Assembly: GCF_007858535.1 (NCBI RefSeq)
Contig: NZ_CP040174.1
Span: forward strand, 3,453,819 to 3,517,818
Source of the DNA: Arthrobacter sp. UKPF54-2
GTDB taxonomy: Bacteria > Actinomycetota > Actinomycetes > Actinomycetales > Micrococcaceae
DNA: 64,000 bases
Direction: 5' to 3'
The notes under the pieces are model-generated. The model was not told the DNA's origin and made no database searches. It saw only the letters and a list, made by a program, of their open reading frames with translations. The position numbers and the translations under genes are program-made. Positions 17,749-25,613 of this stretch are shown here, one piece after another. Each line of letters begins with the position of its first letter. The first letter of the stretch is position 1.

Positions 17749-17952
17749 GAGAGTCACCTCCGTTTCTTGTTTCACGGAGTCCAGCCGCATCAACCCAGCC
17801 CAGCATCTGTCTACTGGCCTGCACTGCACCCGGTCATCGATCGAGACCCACGGGCCGTGGCTTCAATCCTTGAAGCCGTTCCCGGAGGTCACTACCGAGG
17901 ACCGCGAATGCGTGATGCGGTTGATCCTCCTGTTGAGTTTTTGTTTGAAGAA

Positions 17953-17982
17953 GGCGGCCCCTTCCGTCTGGAAAGGGCCGCC
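17953..17982 (-). terminator. Hairpin between rpsO and pnp
   Basis: Two 13-nt arms (17953-17965 and 17970-17982) pair with one G-U around a 4-nt loop, 12 nt after the rpsO stop codon. On the minus strand the stem is followed by TTCTTCAAAC, a poor U-tract. It probably reduces rather than stops transcription into pnp. Confidence 0.65.
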
Positions 17983-17994
17983 CCTTAGAGCTGA

Positions 17995-18264
17995 CTAGCG
18001 GCGCAGGCCGAGGCGCTCGATGAGCGCACGGTAGCGGTTGATGTCAGTGTTCTTGAGGTAGGTGAGCATGCGCTTGCGACGACCAACCATGGCCAGCAGA
18101 CCGCGCTGGGTGTGGTAATCGTGCTTGTGCTCCTTCATGTGCTCCGTCAGATCCTTGATCCGCTGGGTCAGGACTGCAACCTGGACCTCCGGCGAACCGG
18201 TGTCGCCCTCGGACGTTGCGAAATCCTTCATGATGGACTGCTTTACAGCGGCTTCAAGTGCCAC
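17995..18264 (-). CDS. rpsO: 30S ribosomal protein S15
   Basis: S15 binds the central domain of 16S rRNA. The 89-residue sequence is full length, with [33 protein letters not shown] and [10 protein letters not shown] sigma70-type promoter lies about 140 nt upstream. It precedes pnp on the same strand, the conserved bacterial order. Confidence 0.98.
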   Translation of the reverse strand: MALEAAVKQSIMKDFATSEGDTGSPEVQVAVLTQRIKDLTEHMKEHKHDYHTQRGLLAMVGRRKRMLTYLKNTDINRYRALIERLGLRR

Positions 18265-18407
18265 GATAACTCCTAGAGATGTGCCGTGAGGCCCGAGTCA
18301 GTAATTCACTGCCGGGGGTGCCGCGCCGGAATTCCCATCCCCAGGGGATAAGTCTTTCCTACACAACAAGAGCCAGCCGCCACGGACTGCAGCCGGATCC
18401 AACGTTT

Positions 18408-18437
18408 AGTTTACTGGCACGGCGCCGAAGTTGTCTA
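18408..18437 (-). promoter_or_regulatory. Promoter of rpsO
   Basis: On the minus strand, -35 TAGACA (18432-18437), 18-bp spacer, -10 TAAACT (18408-18413). Transcription would start near 18401, giving a leader of about 137 nt for rpsO. The GGCGCC arms of a possible kynU terminator overlap the -35 area. Confidence 0.55.
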
Positions 18438-18457
18438 AACCATGCGGCGCCGGCCGC

Positions 18458-19741
18458 TTACTCGGAGCCGGCCAGCAGCGAGCGGATCGCCGCGACTCCC
18501 TGGTACAGCTCGGCAAAGGAGGTGCTCAACGGTGAGAGTCCGATCCTGATGCCCTGCGGCGCGCGGAAGTCCGGAATCACGTCCTGTTCCCACAGCGCCG
18601 CCGTCATTTCGCGGAACGCCGGGTGGTCCACGGTGATGTGGCTGCCGCGCAGCCCCGGGTCCCGCGGGGTGCCGAGCCGCACCCCGGCCGGTTCCAGCCA
18701 GGCGTCATAAAGTTCGACGGCGAACGCGGTCAGCAGCTTGGACTTCTCCCGGACGGCGGCCATGCCGGCTTCCTCGAGCAGGTCCAGGGTGCCGCGCATG
18801 GCCAGCATCCCGAAGACGGCCGGGGTACCGCTGAGGAAACCGCGGATGCCGGGGGCGGGCTCATAGCCGGGTCCCATTTCGAAGGCGTCCTTGCGTCCCA
18901 TCCAGCCCCAGATGGGCTGTCGCAGCCCGGGCAGGTGCCGGGCGTTGACGTAGGCGAACGCGGGCGAGCCCGGTCCCCCGTTCAGGTACTTGTAGGTGCA
19001 GCCGGCGGCGAAGTCGACCCCGGCGGCGTCCAGGCCGATCTCCACCGAGCCGGCGGAGTGGCACAGGTCCCAGACCACCAGCGCGCCGGCGTCGTGCACG
19101 GCGGCGGTGATGCCCGGCAGGTCCGCGAGGAAGCCGGAACGGTAGGCGATCTGGCTCAGGACCACGACGGCGGTGGCCGGGCCGGTGGCGACACGGACCT
19201 GCTCGACGGTGACGCCCGACGCCGGGTCGGCGTCGATCCAGCGCAGCGTGAGGCCCTCTTCGCGGGCGATGCCCTCGACGAGGTAGCGGTCGGTCGGGAA
19301 GTTGTCTGTGTCCAGCACGATCTCGTTGCGGGCCGGGTCAGTGACGGCGGCCAGCGCGGCGCGGATCAGCTTGTAGAGCGCCACGGTGGTGGAGTCGGCG
19401 ATGATGGTTTGTCCCGGGGCGGCGCCGAGGACGGCGCGTCCCAGCTGGTCGCCGATGGCCTGCGGCAATTCCAGCCATTCCTCGTCCCAGCCTCGGATCA
19501 GGCGGCCGCCCCAGCTGTCCTGGATGAAACTGCTGATGTCCGTGACGGTGCGCTTGAGCGGCCGGCCCAGGGAGTTGCCGTCGAGGTAGGACAGCTCCGT
19601 GTCCGTGCCGATGAAGTGTTGCCGGTAGGCGGCGAGGGGGTCGGCGGCGTCGAGGTCCCGGGCACGCTGCAGCAGGGCATCCGTGGTCGCGGCGGCGGCG
19701 GGGGCGCCGGCGGCGGCCGCCTGCGGGTTGAGGGCGCTCAC
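18458..19741 (-). CDS. kynU: Kynureninase
   Basis: Kynureninase is a PLP enzyme that cleaves kynurenine to anthranilate and alanine (or 3-hydroxykynurenine likewise). The 427-residue protein has the PLP lysine in CTYKYLNGG (K251), the PLP-pairing aspartate in WDLCHSAG (D225) and FPTDRY (148-153). It overlaps kynA by an ATGA. A kynurenine formamidase gene is not present here, so that step must be encoded elsewhere. Confidence 0.96.
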   Translation of the reverse strand: MSALNPQAAAAGAPAAAATTDALLQRARDLDAADPLAAYRQHFIGTDTELSYLDGNSLGRPLKRTVTDISSFIQDSWGGRLIRGWDEEWLELPQAIGDQLGRAVLGAAPGQTIIADSTTVALYKLIRAALAAVTDPARNEIVLDTDNFPTDRYLVEGIAREEGLTLRWIDADPASGVTVEQVRVATGPATAVVVLSQIAYRSGFLADLPGITAAVHDAGALVVWDLCHSAGSVEIGLDAAGVDFAAGCTYKYLNGGPGSPAFAYVNARHLPGLRQPIWGWMGRKDAFEMGPGYEPAPGIRGFLSGTPAVFGMLAMRGTLDLLEEAGMAAVREKSKLLTAFAVELYDAWLEPAGVRLGTPRDPGLRGSHITVDHPAFREMTAALWEQDVIPDFRAPQGIRIGLSPLSTSFAELYQGVAAIRSLLAGSE

Positions 19742-20592
19742 TGGCCGATCTCCGTGCGGACCGCGAAAAGCTCAGGGAAGAAGGTCAGTTCGAGGGCCTT
19801 TTGCAGGAACGCGGCACCGCTGGAGCCGCCGGTGCCGGCTTTCATGCCGATGGTGCGCTGCACGGTGCGCAGGTGCCGGAACCGCCAGAGCTGGAAGTTG
19901 TCCTCCAGGTCCACAAGTTCCTCACACGCCTCGTAGGCGCCCCAGTTGCTGGCCGCGTTTTCGTAGATGTACTTGAACACCGGGACCAGTTCGGGGCAGA
20001 ACTCGTGGGCCTGGCTGACATCGCGGTTCAGAACGGACGCCGGCACGTCGAAGCCCTGGCGCTTGAGGTATGCGAGGAAATCGTCGTAGATGCTCGGGGC
20101 TTCCAGCAGTTCCAGCAGCATCCCGTGAGCTTCGGGGTCCGACTCGAAGACCGGCAGCATTTTGCGGTTCTTGTTGCCCAGCAGGAATTCCACCGCCCGG
20201 TACTGGCTGGACTGGAACCCGGAGGAGTTGCCGAGGAAGCCACGGAACTGAGAGTACTCGGTGGGCGTCAGGGTGGCGAGCACGGACCACTGCTCGGTGA
20301 GGGTCTTCTGGATGTGCTTGACCCGGGCGATCGCCTTGAGCGCGGAGCCGAGGTCGTCGGCGCGGAGCCAGGCGGCCGCGCTGCGGAGTTCGTGCAGCAC
20401 GAGCTTGAGCCACAGCTCCGTGGTCTGGTGCTGGATGATGAACAGCATCTCGTCGTGGTGCTCGGGTGCGCTGACCGGCTGCTGGGCGCTGAGCAGCGTC
20501 GGCAGCTGCAGGTATGAGGCATAGCTCATCCGGGAGCTGAAGTCGCGGACGATGTCCTTGTCCAGCTCGCGCGTGTTTTTCTCAATGGTCAC
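19738..20592 (-). CDS. kynA: Tryptophan 2,3-dioxygenase
   Basis: This haem enzyme opens the tryptophan indole ring to N-formylkynurenine. The 284-residue protein contains EMLFIIQHQTTELWLKL, where H55 is the position of the active-site histidine in the Xanthomonas enzyme, and WRFRHLRTVQRTIG, where the histidine falls at residue 240, the haem ligand position in the same enzyme. The start is GTG behind AAAGGAAAGG. It lies 21 nt after ribF and overlaps kynU, suggesting a ribF-kynA-kynU transcript. Confidence 0.97.
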   Translation of the reverse strand: MTIEKNTRELDKDIVRDFSSRMSYASYLQLPTLLSAQQPVSAPEHHDEMLFIIQHQTTELWLKLVLHELRSAAAWLRADDLGSALKAIARVKHIQKTLTEQWSVLATLTPTEYSQFRGFLGNSSGFQSSQYRAVEFLLGNKNRKMLPVFESDPEAHGMLLELLEAPSIYDDFLAYLKRQGFDVPASVLNRDVSQAHEFCPELVPVFKYIYENAASNWGAYEACEELVDLEDNFQLWRFRHLRTVQRTIGMKAGTGGSSGAAFLQKALELTFFPELFAVRTEIGQ

Positions 20593-20613
20593 GTGGGGTG
20601 CCTTTCCTTTGCC

Positions 20614-21618
20614 TCAGCGCGCGGTCAGGATGTCGTGGGCCTGGACAACGTCCAGTCGCATCTGCTCGACGAGCGCTTCAGGGCCACGGTACGCGACCAT
20701 CCCGCGCAGCCGGGCGACAAACTCGACCACAACTGTCTGGCCGTAGAGATCGAAGTCCTCGACAGCCTCTTCCGGGCGGTCGATCACGTGCGCCTCGACC
20801 TGCCGGCTGACGCCGTCGAAGGTCGGGTTGGAGCCGACCGAAATGGCGGCCGGCCAGCGTGTGCCGGCCTGGTCGACGAGCCAGCCCGCGTAGATGCCGT
20901 CCGCGGGAATGTAGCCGGTGGCCTCGGCGGAAAGGTTGGCGGTGGGGAACCCGAGGTCGCGGCCGCGGGCTGCGCCGTGGACCACTTCGCCGCGCATCCG
21001 GTGCGGCCGGCCGAGGACGGCGGCGGCGGTGGCGACGTCGCCCTCCCGCAGGGCCTCCCGGACCCAGGACGAGGAGCAGCGGCGGTCCCCTGCCCCGCCG
21101 TCGTGGTCGGCGTCGTTGTGGCCGTGGAGCGGGTAGCCCTCGGAACCGAACTCGCTGATGACCTGGACGTCGAAGCCGAGCTTCTCCCCCAGCGCCTTCA
21201 TGGTGTCCAGGTCCCCGGAATTGCCGCGGCCGAAGCGGGCGTCATGGCCGATCACCACGTGGCTGGCCTTAAGCGCGTCGACGAGCACGGAGGACACGAA
21301 TTCCTCGGGCGTGAGGCTGGCCAGTTCCAGCGAATACTTCATCACCAGGACGGCATCCAGGCCCACCTCGCCGAGGGCAACAAGCTTGTCCTCCAGGCCC
21401 ATGATCAGCTCGGGGGCGGAATCGGGGCGGTGCACCTGCGCCGGGTGCGGGTCGAAGGTGATGGCGACGGCGCGGGCATGGTTCAGGCGGGCGGTGCGGA
21501 TGAGCTGCGAGAGGACCTGCTGGTGGCCGCGGTGCACGCCGTCGAAGTTGCCGAACGTGACCACGGACGGGCCGAAGTCCGCCGGGACTTCGGACGGATC
21601 GTTCCAGATGTGGACCAT
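20614..21618 (-). CDS. ribF: Bifunctional riboflavin kinase / FAD synthetase
   Basis: RibF phosphorylates riboflavin to FMN and adenylylates it to FAD. The N-terminal nucleotidyltransferase domain shows VVTFGNFDGVHRGHQ and the C-terminal kinase domain shows GRDLGFPTANL. The length of 334 residues is normal. The SD is GGCGAGG just before the ATG. A second, stronger SD with ATG (21644) lies 26 nt upstream in another frame, and a TAATCT box at 21686-21691 may be the -10. I found no FMN riboswitch in the leader. Confidence 0.96.
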   Translation of the reverse strand: MVHIWNDPSEVPADFGPSVVTFGNFDGVHRGHQQVLSQLIRTARLNHARAVAITFDPHPAQVHRPDSAPELIMGLEDKLVALGEVGLDAVLVMKYSLELASLTPEEFVSSVLVDALKASHVVIGHDARFGRGNSGDLDTMKALGEKLGFDVQVISEFGSEGYPLHGHNDADHDGGAGDRRCSSSWVREALREGDVATAAAVLGRPHRMRGEVVHGAARGRDLGFPTANLSAEATGYIPADGIYAGWLVDQAGTRWPAAISVGSNPTFDGVSRQVEAHVIDRPEEAVEDFDLYGQTVVVEFVARLRGMVAYRGPEALVEQMRLDVVQAHDILTAR

Positions 21619-21869
21619 CTACCTCGCCTTTTGCTGCCTGCCATGAACTCCTCCGGAGGGGCAGGGCCGGCTCCGGAATTCTCTAAGATTACCCGCAATC
21701 GTCCCGGTTCCCGGACGACGGCGGAGGCGCCGGCGGCAGCCTTCCCGCCTCTCCCTCCCCCGCCGCGGGACACCGGGCTACGATGCAAGGGCATGCAGTT
21801 CGGCGCCGGCAATGCCGCCGGCTCCGCCACCAAGGTCCGCGGGAGCGCCCGCGGGTGAAGGAGAAGGCC

Positions 21870-22682
21870 ATGACTGAGCTCCAAGACATCCTCGGGCAGA
21901 TCCCTGTGGACCAGATCGCCGACATGCTCGGAACCGACCGGCAAAGCGCACAGGCCGCGGTGGAGGCCGCCGTGCCCACCCTGCTGGCCGGTCTGCACAA
22001 CAATGCGCAGGCTCCGGAGGGCGCGGCGTCGCTGGAATCGGCGCTGGTACAGCACCAGGACGGTCTTGTCGACGGCGGCGTGGACGCGGCCCAGGTGGAT
22101 ACCGCCGACGGCGAGAAAATCGTGAACCACGTCTTCGGCGGCCGGCAGGACCAGGTGGCCAACCAGTTGGCCGGCACCGCACAGCTCGGCGGAGTCGGCG
22201 GCGACCTCGTCCGCAAACTCCTCCCCCTGCTGGCGCCCATCGTGATGTCCTACCTCGCTAACAAGGTCCTGGGCGGCCGCGGCCAGGCCGGCGCGGGCGG
22301 AAGCGGCAGCGGTGCCGGCGGCGGCCAGGCCGGTGCCGGCGGCATCGACCTCGGCGGCATCCTCGGCGGGATTCTCGGTGGCGCGGGAGGCGCCGGCGGC
22401 GGACTGGGCGATCTCCTGGGCGGCATGTTTGACGGCGGGCAGCAGCGGACCGCCAACGACGACGCCGCCGATGCCCGTGCCGCTGAGTCCGGCACCACGC
22501 CCGAGTCCCAGCCCCTCCCGCAGGGGCAGCCAGCCGACGGCGCGCCCCGGCCAGGTGAGCTGATCGACGTCGACCTTCCCGGGCAGCAGCCGGAAGACAC
22601 GACGCAGGACCGGCAGGATGACCGGCGGAAGGGCGACGGCGGCCTCGGCGGCCTGCTGGGCGGTCTATTCGGCAAGAAATAG
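21870..22682 (+). CDS. DUF937 domain protein
   Basis: This 270-residue protein has an N-terminal DUF937-type helical region (ELQDILGQIPVDQIADMLG, then AAVPTLLAGLHNNA and LVRKLLPLLAPIVMSYLANKVLGG) to about residue 135. After that comes a Gly/Ala-rich low-complexity stretch and a charged tail ending GLLGGLFGKK. The start is chosen at the ATG behind GAAGGAGAAGG. No signal peptide is visible. Function is unknown; the low-complexity tail resembles a flexible scaffold. The reading frame stays open for 30 more codons after the TAG stop. Confidence 0.82.
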   Translation: MTELQDILGQIPVDQIADMLGTDRQSAQAAVEAAVPTLLAGLHNNAQAPEGAASLESALVQHQDGLVDGGVDAAQVDTADGEKIVNHVFGGRQDQVANQLAGTAQLGGVGGDLVRKLLPLLAPIVMSYLANKVLGGRGQAGAGGSGSGAGGGQAGAGGIDLGGILGGILGGAGGAGGGLGDLLGGMFDGGQQRTANDDAADARAAESGTTPESQPLPQGQPADGAPRPGELIDVDLPGQQPEDTTQDRQDDRRKGDGGLGGLLGGLFGKK

Positions 22683-22802
22683 TCCCCTGCCCATTCGGTT
22701 GTCATCATCAACACGGCTACGAACCGCGTGATCGCCAATTTCCGGGTCGACGCGCGGGGCGAGCCGGTCCGCTGACAGGCGGGCTTTGAGCCCGGTGCCC
22801 GG

Positions 22803-23396
22803 CTACTTGGCGGCTTGCGGGTCCGCCTTGGGATCCGCCTGCGTGTCTGCCTGCGGGAGGCGCCGGAGCCACGCGTCGAGTTCGCGGGGATGGCGAAAGA
22901 TCAGGACCTCGGCGGTGCCGGGGGCGCTCTGAAGTTCACGCATGACCCGCCGTTTGCGGCTGAAGGAGCGGAAGTGCCAGCCGATGATGGAGTCGGGGGC
23001 GAAGAGGCGGCCGAACGATTCCCGGTTCCCGTTGCAGACTTCCTCGCGGGCGACGACCCGGCGCACGGAGCGACGGATCAGCCGGAACAGCGAGAGCCAG
23101 CGCGGATAGTCCAGGCCCACGATGAGTTCCGGGCGCGGGACCACGAGGTCGCGCCACACGCCGTAGGCACTGTCGAGCACCCACTGGTCCTGGCCGGCGA
23201 TGCGCGCCGCGAGCTCCCGCTGCTCTTCGGTGCTCGGTTGGCGCCAGCCCGGAAGCCAGCCGATGTCGTCGTCGGCGGAATACTCGGGCAGTCCGGTCCG
23301 CGCGGCATAGGCACGGGCGGCCGAGGACTTGCCGCTTCCGGTGACGCCGTAGAAGAGGACGCGCGAAGGGGCTGTGGGTGGGTTCCGTGGGTGCAC
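22803..23396 (-). CDS. P-loop ATPase (adenylate-kinase-like / topology-modulation type)
   Basis: This 197-residue protein has Walker A GVTGSGKS at 17-24 followed by YSADDDIGWLPGW and WVLDSAYG, the pattern of small P-loop kinases related to FlaR-type topology modulation proteins. Basic helices (RLIRRSVRRVVAREE, FRSFSRKRR) could form a lid. The C-terminus has a short repetitive tail of ADTQADPKADPQA. The start is GTG. The substrate is unknown and it stands alone between convergent neighbours. Confidence 0.78.
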   Translation of the reverse strand: MHPRNPPTAPSRVLFYGVTGSGKSSAARAYAARTGLPEYSADDDIGWLPGWRQPSTEEQRELAARIAGQDQWVLDSAYGVWRDLVVPRPELIVGLDYPRWLSLFRLIRRSVRRVVAREEVCNGNRESFGRLFAPDSIIGWHFRSFSRKRRVMRELQSAPGTAEVLIFRHPRELDAWLRRLPQADTQADPKADPQAAK

Positions 23397-23422
23397 GGGA
23401 TTCAGCTTGCCACACGGGTTCG

Positions 23423-23596
23423 ATGCCGGAGTTCACCATCTCCGCCGGCCGCGGTGTGTCCGACGTCGAGGCCTTGGCACTGTACGAATCCGTCGAGGGG
23501 TCCGCCTATACCCAGGACCCGGAGCAAGGCCCGGGTTTCACCGAGGGTGGAGATTTCAGTCCCGAACCGCTCCGGGTGTTCGCTCTGTTCCGTTAG
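23423..23596 (+). pseudogene. N-terminal remnant of a GNAT acetyltransferase
   Basis: The 57-codon frame reads MPEFTISAGR then DVEALALYESVEGSAYTQDPE. This resembles the first 35 residues of GNAT acetyltransferases (DVxALxxLYxSVGWxAYTxDP), but the acetyl-CoA-binding core is absent and the frame ends soon after. I call it a truncated copy. It could instead be a real short protein, but no good SD is visible. Confidence 0.45.
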
Positions 23597-23658
23597 CGAC
23601 GGCGCTCCCCCGGAGGCCCGGGCGGCTACTTTCCATAGACCCCCTTCGCCACTGCGGC

Positions 23659-23664
23659 TATGGT
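23659..23664 (+). promoter_or_regulatory. Leaderless -10 box (TATGGT) for the lipoprotein gene at 23671
   Basis: TATGGT, then the 6 nt TCGAGC, then ATG at 23671. This fixes the start of the following gene; the longer in-frame extension upstream has no ribosome binding site. Confidence 0.45.
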
Positions 23665-23670
23665 TCGAGC

Positions 23671-24120
23671 ATGCGCAGATTCGCGGGGATAACGACAATC
23701 GGCGTACTGCTGGTTGCGCTGCTCAGCGGTTGCTGGCTGCTGCCGGTCTCCCGCACGGATACCTGCGTTGATTGGGTCCGCTTCGAGACCATGCAGCAGC
23801 GCTTCGACCACGCCGGGGCGGTTCTGGTTGGCACCGCGCTGAAGCGGGACGGCGAGGTGCAGACCTACGGGTACCAGGCCAACGTGCATGTGGTGGAAGT
23901 GGAGCAAGTACTCAAGGGCAGCCTTGGCGAGGGTCCCGTCCGGATCGCGTCGATGCCGGTCACGTGCGGGGCGTCCTACCCCGACGGCGACCCGCTCGAC
24001 GCCGGCGGCCGCCAGCTGTTGTTCCTCACGCAGCAGAACGGCGAATGGTTCACCATGACGCCGGACCAGGGCGCCGCTCCGTTCCCTGCGGGCACCCCGC
24101 TCCCCTTCACGACGGGCTGA
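23671..24120 (+). CDS. Small putative lipoprotein of unknown function
   Basis: This 149-residue exported protein has a signal peptide MRRFAGITTIGVLLVALLSG ending in the lipobox LSGC (C21). The mature part has alternating beta-type segments (GAVLVGTALKRDGEVQTYGY, VHVVEVEQVLKG, QLLFLTQQNGEWF) and two further cysteines (in DTCVDW and VTCGAS) that could pair. The pattern recalls small secreted beta-barrel or OB-like proteins, but I recognise no family. Confidence 0.75.
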   Translation: MRRFAGITTIGVLLVALLSGCWLLPVSRTDTCVDWVRFETMQQRFDHAGAVLVGTALKRDGEVQTYGYQANVHVVEVEQVLKGSLGEGPVRIASMPVTCGASYPDGDPLDAGGRQLLFLTQQNGEWFTMTPDQGAAPFPAGTPLPFTTG

Positions 24121-24140
24121 GCCCCGACCGTCTCCTTGGC

Positions 24141-24689
24141 TCAGCCGACAGTGATCCTGATACCGGCGACCGCCCCGGTCCAGGCTGCCGTGGGGTCGCG
24201 GCGCCCCATCAGCTGGGCGCCGATGTACCCCTTCTGGAGCTGGATGACCTGTGTCTGGGTTCCGGAGCATTCGACTTCGAACATCTGGTAGTCGGTGCCG
24301 CCGGGGATCCCCTGGGAGAGGTAGATCTGGGCGCGCGGGATGCCGACGCACGCCGTGGTGACGGTGTAAGGTCCGGCAGCTGTGACGGTGGCGGCTTTAC
24401 GGAAGCCGACGCCGGGCCCGTCGGCGGGGCCGGCGTCGGCCAGCAGGACTGATCCGGGGGCCGCGGCCAAGCGTTGTTCGAGTTCTGCGTAGTTGCGTGC
24501 TTCCGCGGCCAGCACGTCCGGGTCCTTCGCGGGAAGAGTTCGTGCGGGCCCAGGGCTCCCGTTCGCCGCCGTCGGCAGCGGATCCCCCTCGTCCTCGTAC
24601 GCGCAGGCGGCCAGCCCGACGACCAACGTCACGCCCAACACGAACATCACAATGCCGCGGACGGTTTTTCTTCCCCCAAGACCAAGCAT
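24141..24689 (-). CDS. Putative lipoprotein of unknown function
   Basis: This 182-residue protein has a signal peptide with lipobox GLAAC (C29) and an acidic, Pro/Gly-rich linker (YEDEGDPLPTAANGSPGP). The folded part has two cysteines (TACVG and VECSG) and ends in a beta strand. It faces the plus-strand lipoprotein gene at 23671-24120, only 20 bp apart end to end. I do not recognise a family; a cell-surface location is the only supported statement. Confidence 0.75.
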   Translation of the reverse strand: MLGLGGRKTVRGIVMFVLGVTLVVGLAACAYEDEGDPLPTAANGSPGPARTLPAKDPDVLAAEARNYAELEQRLAAAPGSVLLADAGPADGPGVGFRKAATVTAAGPYTVTTACVGIPRAQIYLSQGIPGGTDYQMFEVECSGTQTQVIQLQKGYIGAQLMGRRDPTAAWTGAVAGIRITVG

Positions 24690-24699
24690 GTGGCCGAGT

Positions 24700-25491
24700 C
24701 TATGGCCCGCCTGCCAGATGGCAAGTCATCCGCCTGTGATCCTGCGCGACCCGGTACACCGAAACGTGGCTCCGGGACTCCGCGGTGAATTCGCTGCGGT
24801 CCCAATCCGCCCACCTGGATTCCAGCTCGAACCCGGCTAGCCGGGCCATGAGGTCCAGTTCGCTTGGCCAGATGTACCGGTGTGGCGTCCGTCCGATCCG
24901 CGCCTCCCGCCCCTCGGAGAGTTCCGCGCCGAACCGCACATGGTGCGAGACCACCTGCTGGTTCAGCACGTCGTACGTATCGACGAGCAGGTACCCGGGC
25001 CGGCTCATCTCAACCGTTCCACCGTGTCCGGGTGGCAACGATCTCAACTGCGGCACCCAGAGCTCAATCACGAAGCGGCCGCCGGGAGCCAGATGGCGGG
25101 CAGCGTTCTGGAAGCAGCGGACCTGCTCGTCCTGAGTCAGCAGGTTAGCGATGGTGTTGAACACTAGGATCGCCAGCGAGAAACCCTCGCCCGCCACGGC
25201 CTCCGTCATGTCGCCCTGAACGACTGGGATCTGATCCTCGGTCACCTTCTCGCGAAGGCGGGAGATCATTGCGTGGGACAGTTCGACGCCGGAGACCGGC
25301 ACCCCTGCTTCGGACAGAGGGATGGCGACCCGGCCTGTGCCGATGGCAAACTCCACGGCCCGGCCGGCACCGGCCAGTTCTGCGAGGACCTCGACCGTGG
25401 AACCGATGACCTCGGGCGCGAACATCCCCTCTCCGGGGGTGTCGTAATGCTTCGCGGCCTCGGCGTCCCAGAGCTGCTGCTGGTTGATCAT
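24700..25491 (-). CDS. Class I SAM-dependent methyltransferase
   Basis: This 263-residue protein has the Rossmann-type SAM site AVEFAIGTGRVAIPL (motif I), the acidic residue in GVELSHAMISRL and motif IV-like FSLAILVFNTIANLL. The N-terminal QLWDAEAAKHYD is common in small-molecule methyltransferases of this group. The substrate is unknown. It ends 11 bp from the start of the minus-strand lipoprotein gene, so the two could be co-transcribed. Confidence 0.88.
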   Translation of the reverse strand: MINQQQLWDAEAAKHYDTPGEGMFAPEVIGSTVEVLAELAGAGRAVEFAIGTGRVAIPLSEAGVPVSGVELSHAMISRLREKVTEDQIPVVQGDMTEAVAGEGFSLAILVFNTIANLLTQDEQVRCFQNAARHLAPGGRFVIELWVPQLRSLPPGHGGTVEMSRPGYLLVDTYDVLNQQVVSHHVRFGAELSEGREARIGRTPHRYIWPSELDLMARLAGFELESRWADWDRSEFTAESRSHVSVYRVAQDHRRMTCHLAGGP

Positions 25492-25613
25492 CCCGCCACT
25501 ATTGCATCCGCTGCACGGGTTGCCTACGACCCGGGAACGGCGAGGCGACCAGGGAGAGCGGTAATCCTGCCCTGCTCATGTCTCTCCAGGTTCCGGCGGC
25601 CCGGTCGTGTGCC

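Noticed and set aside
21619..21760. FMN riboswitch upstream of ribF
   Set aside because: None of the conserved RFN element blocks is visible, and the leader from the likely -10 is only about 60 nt.
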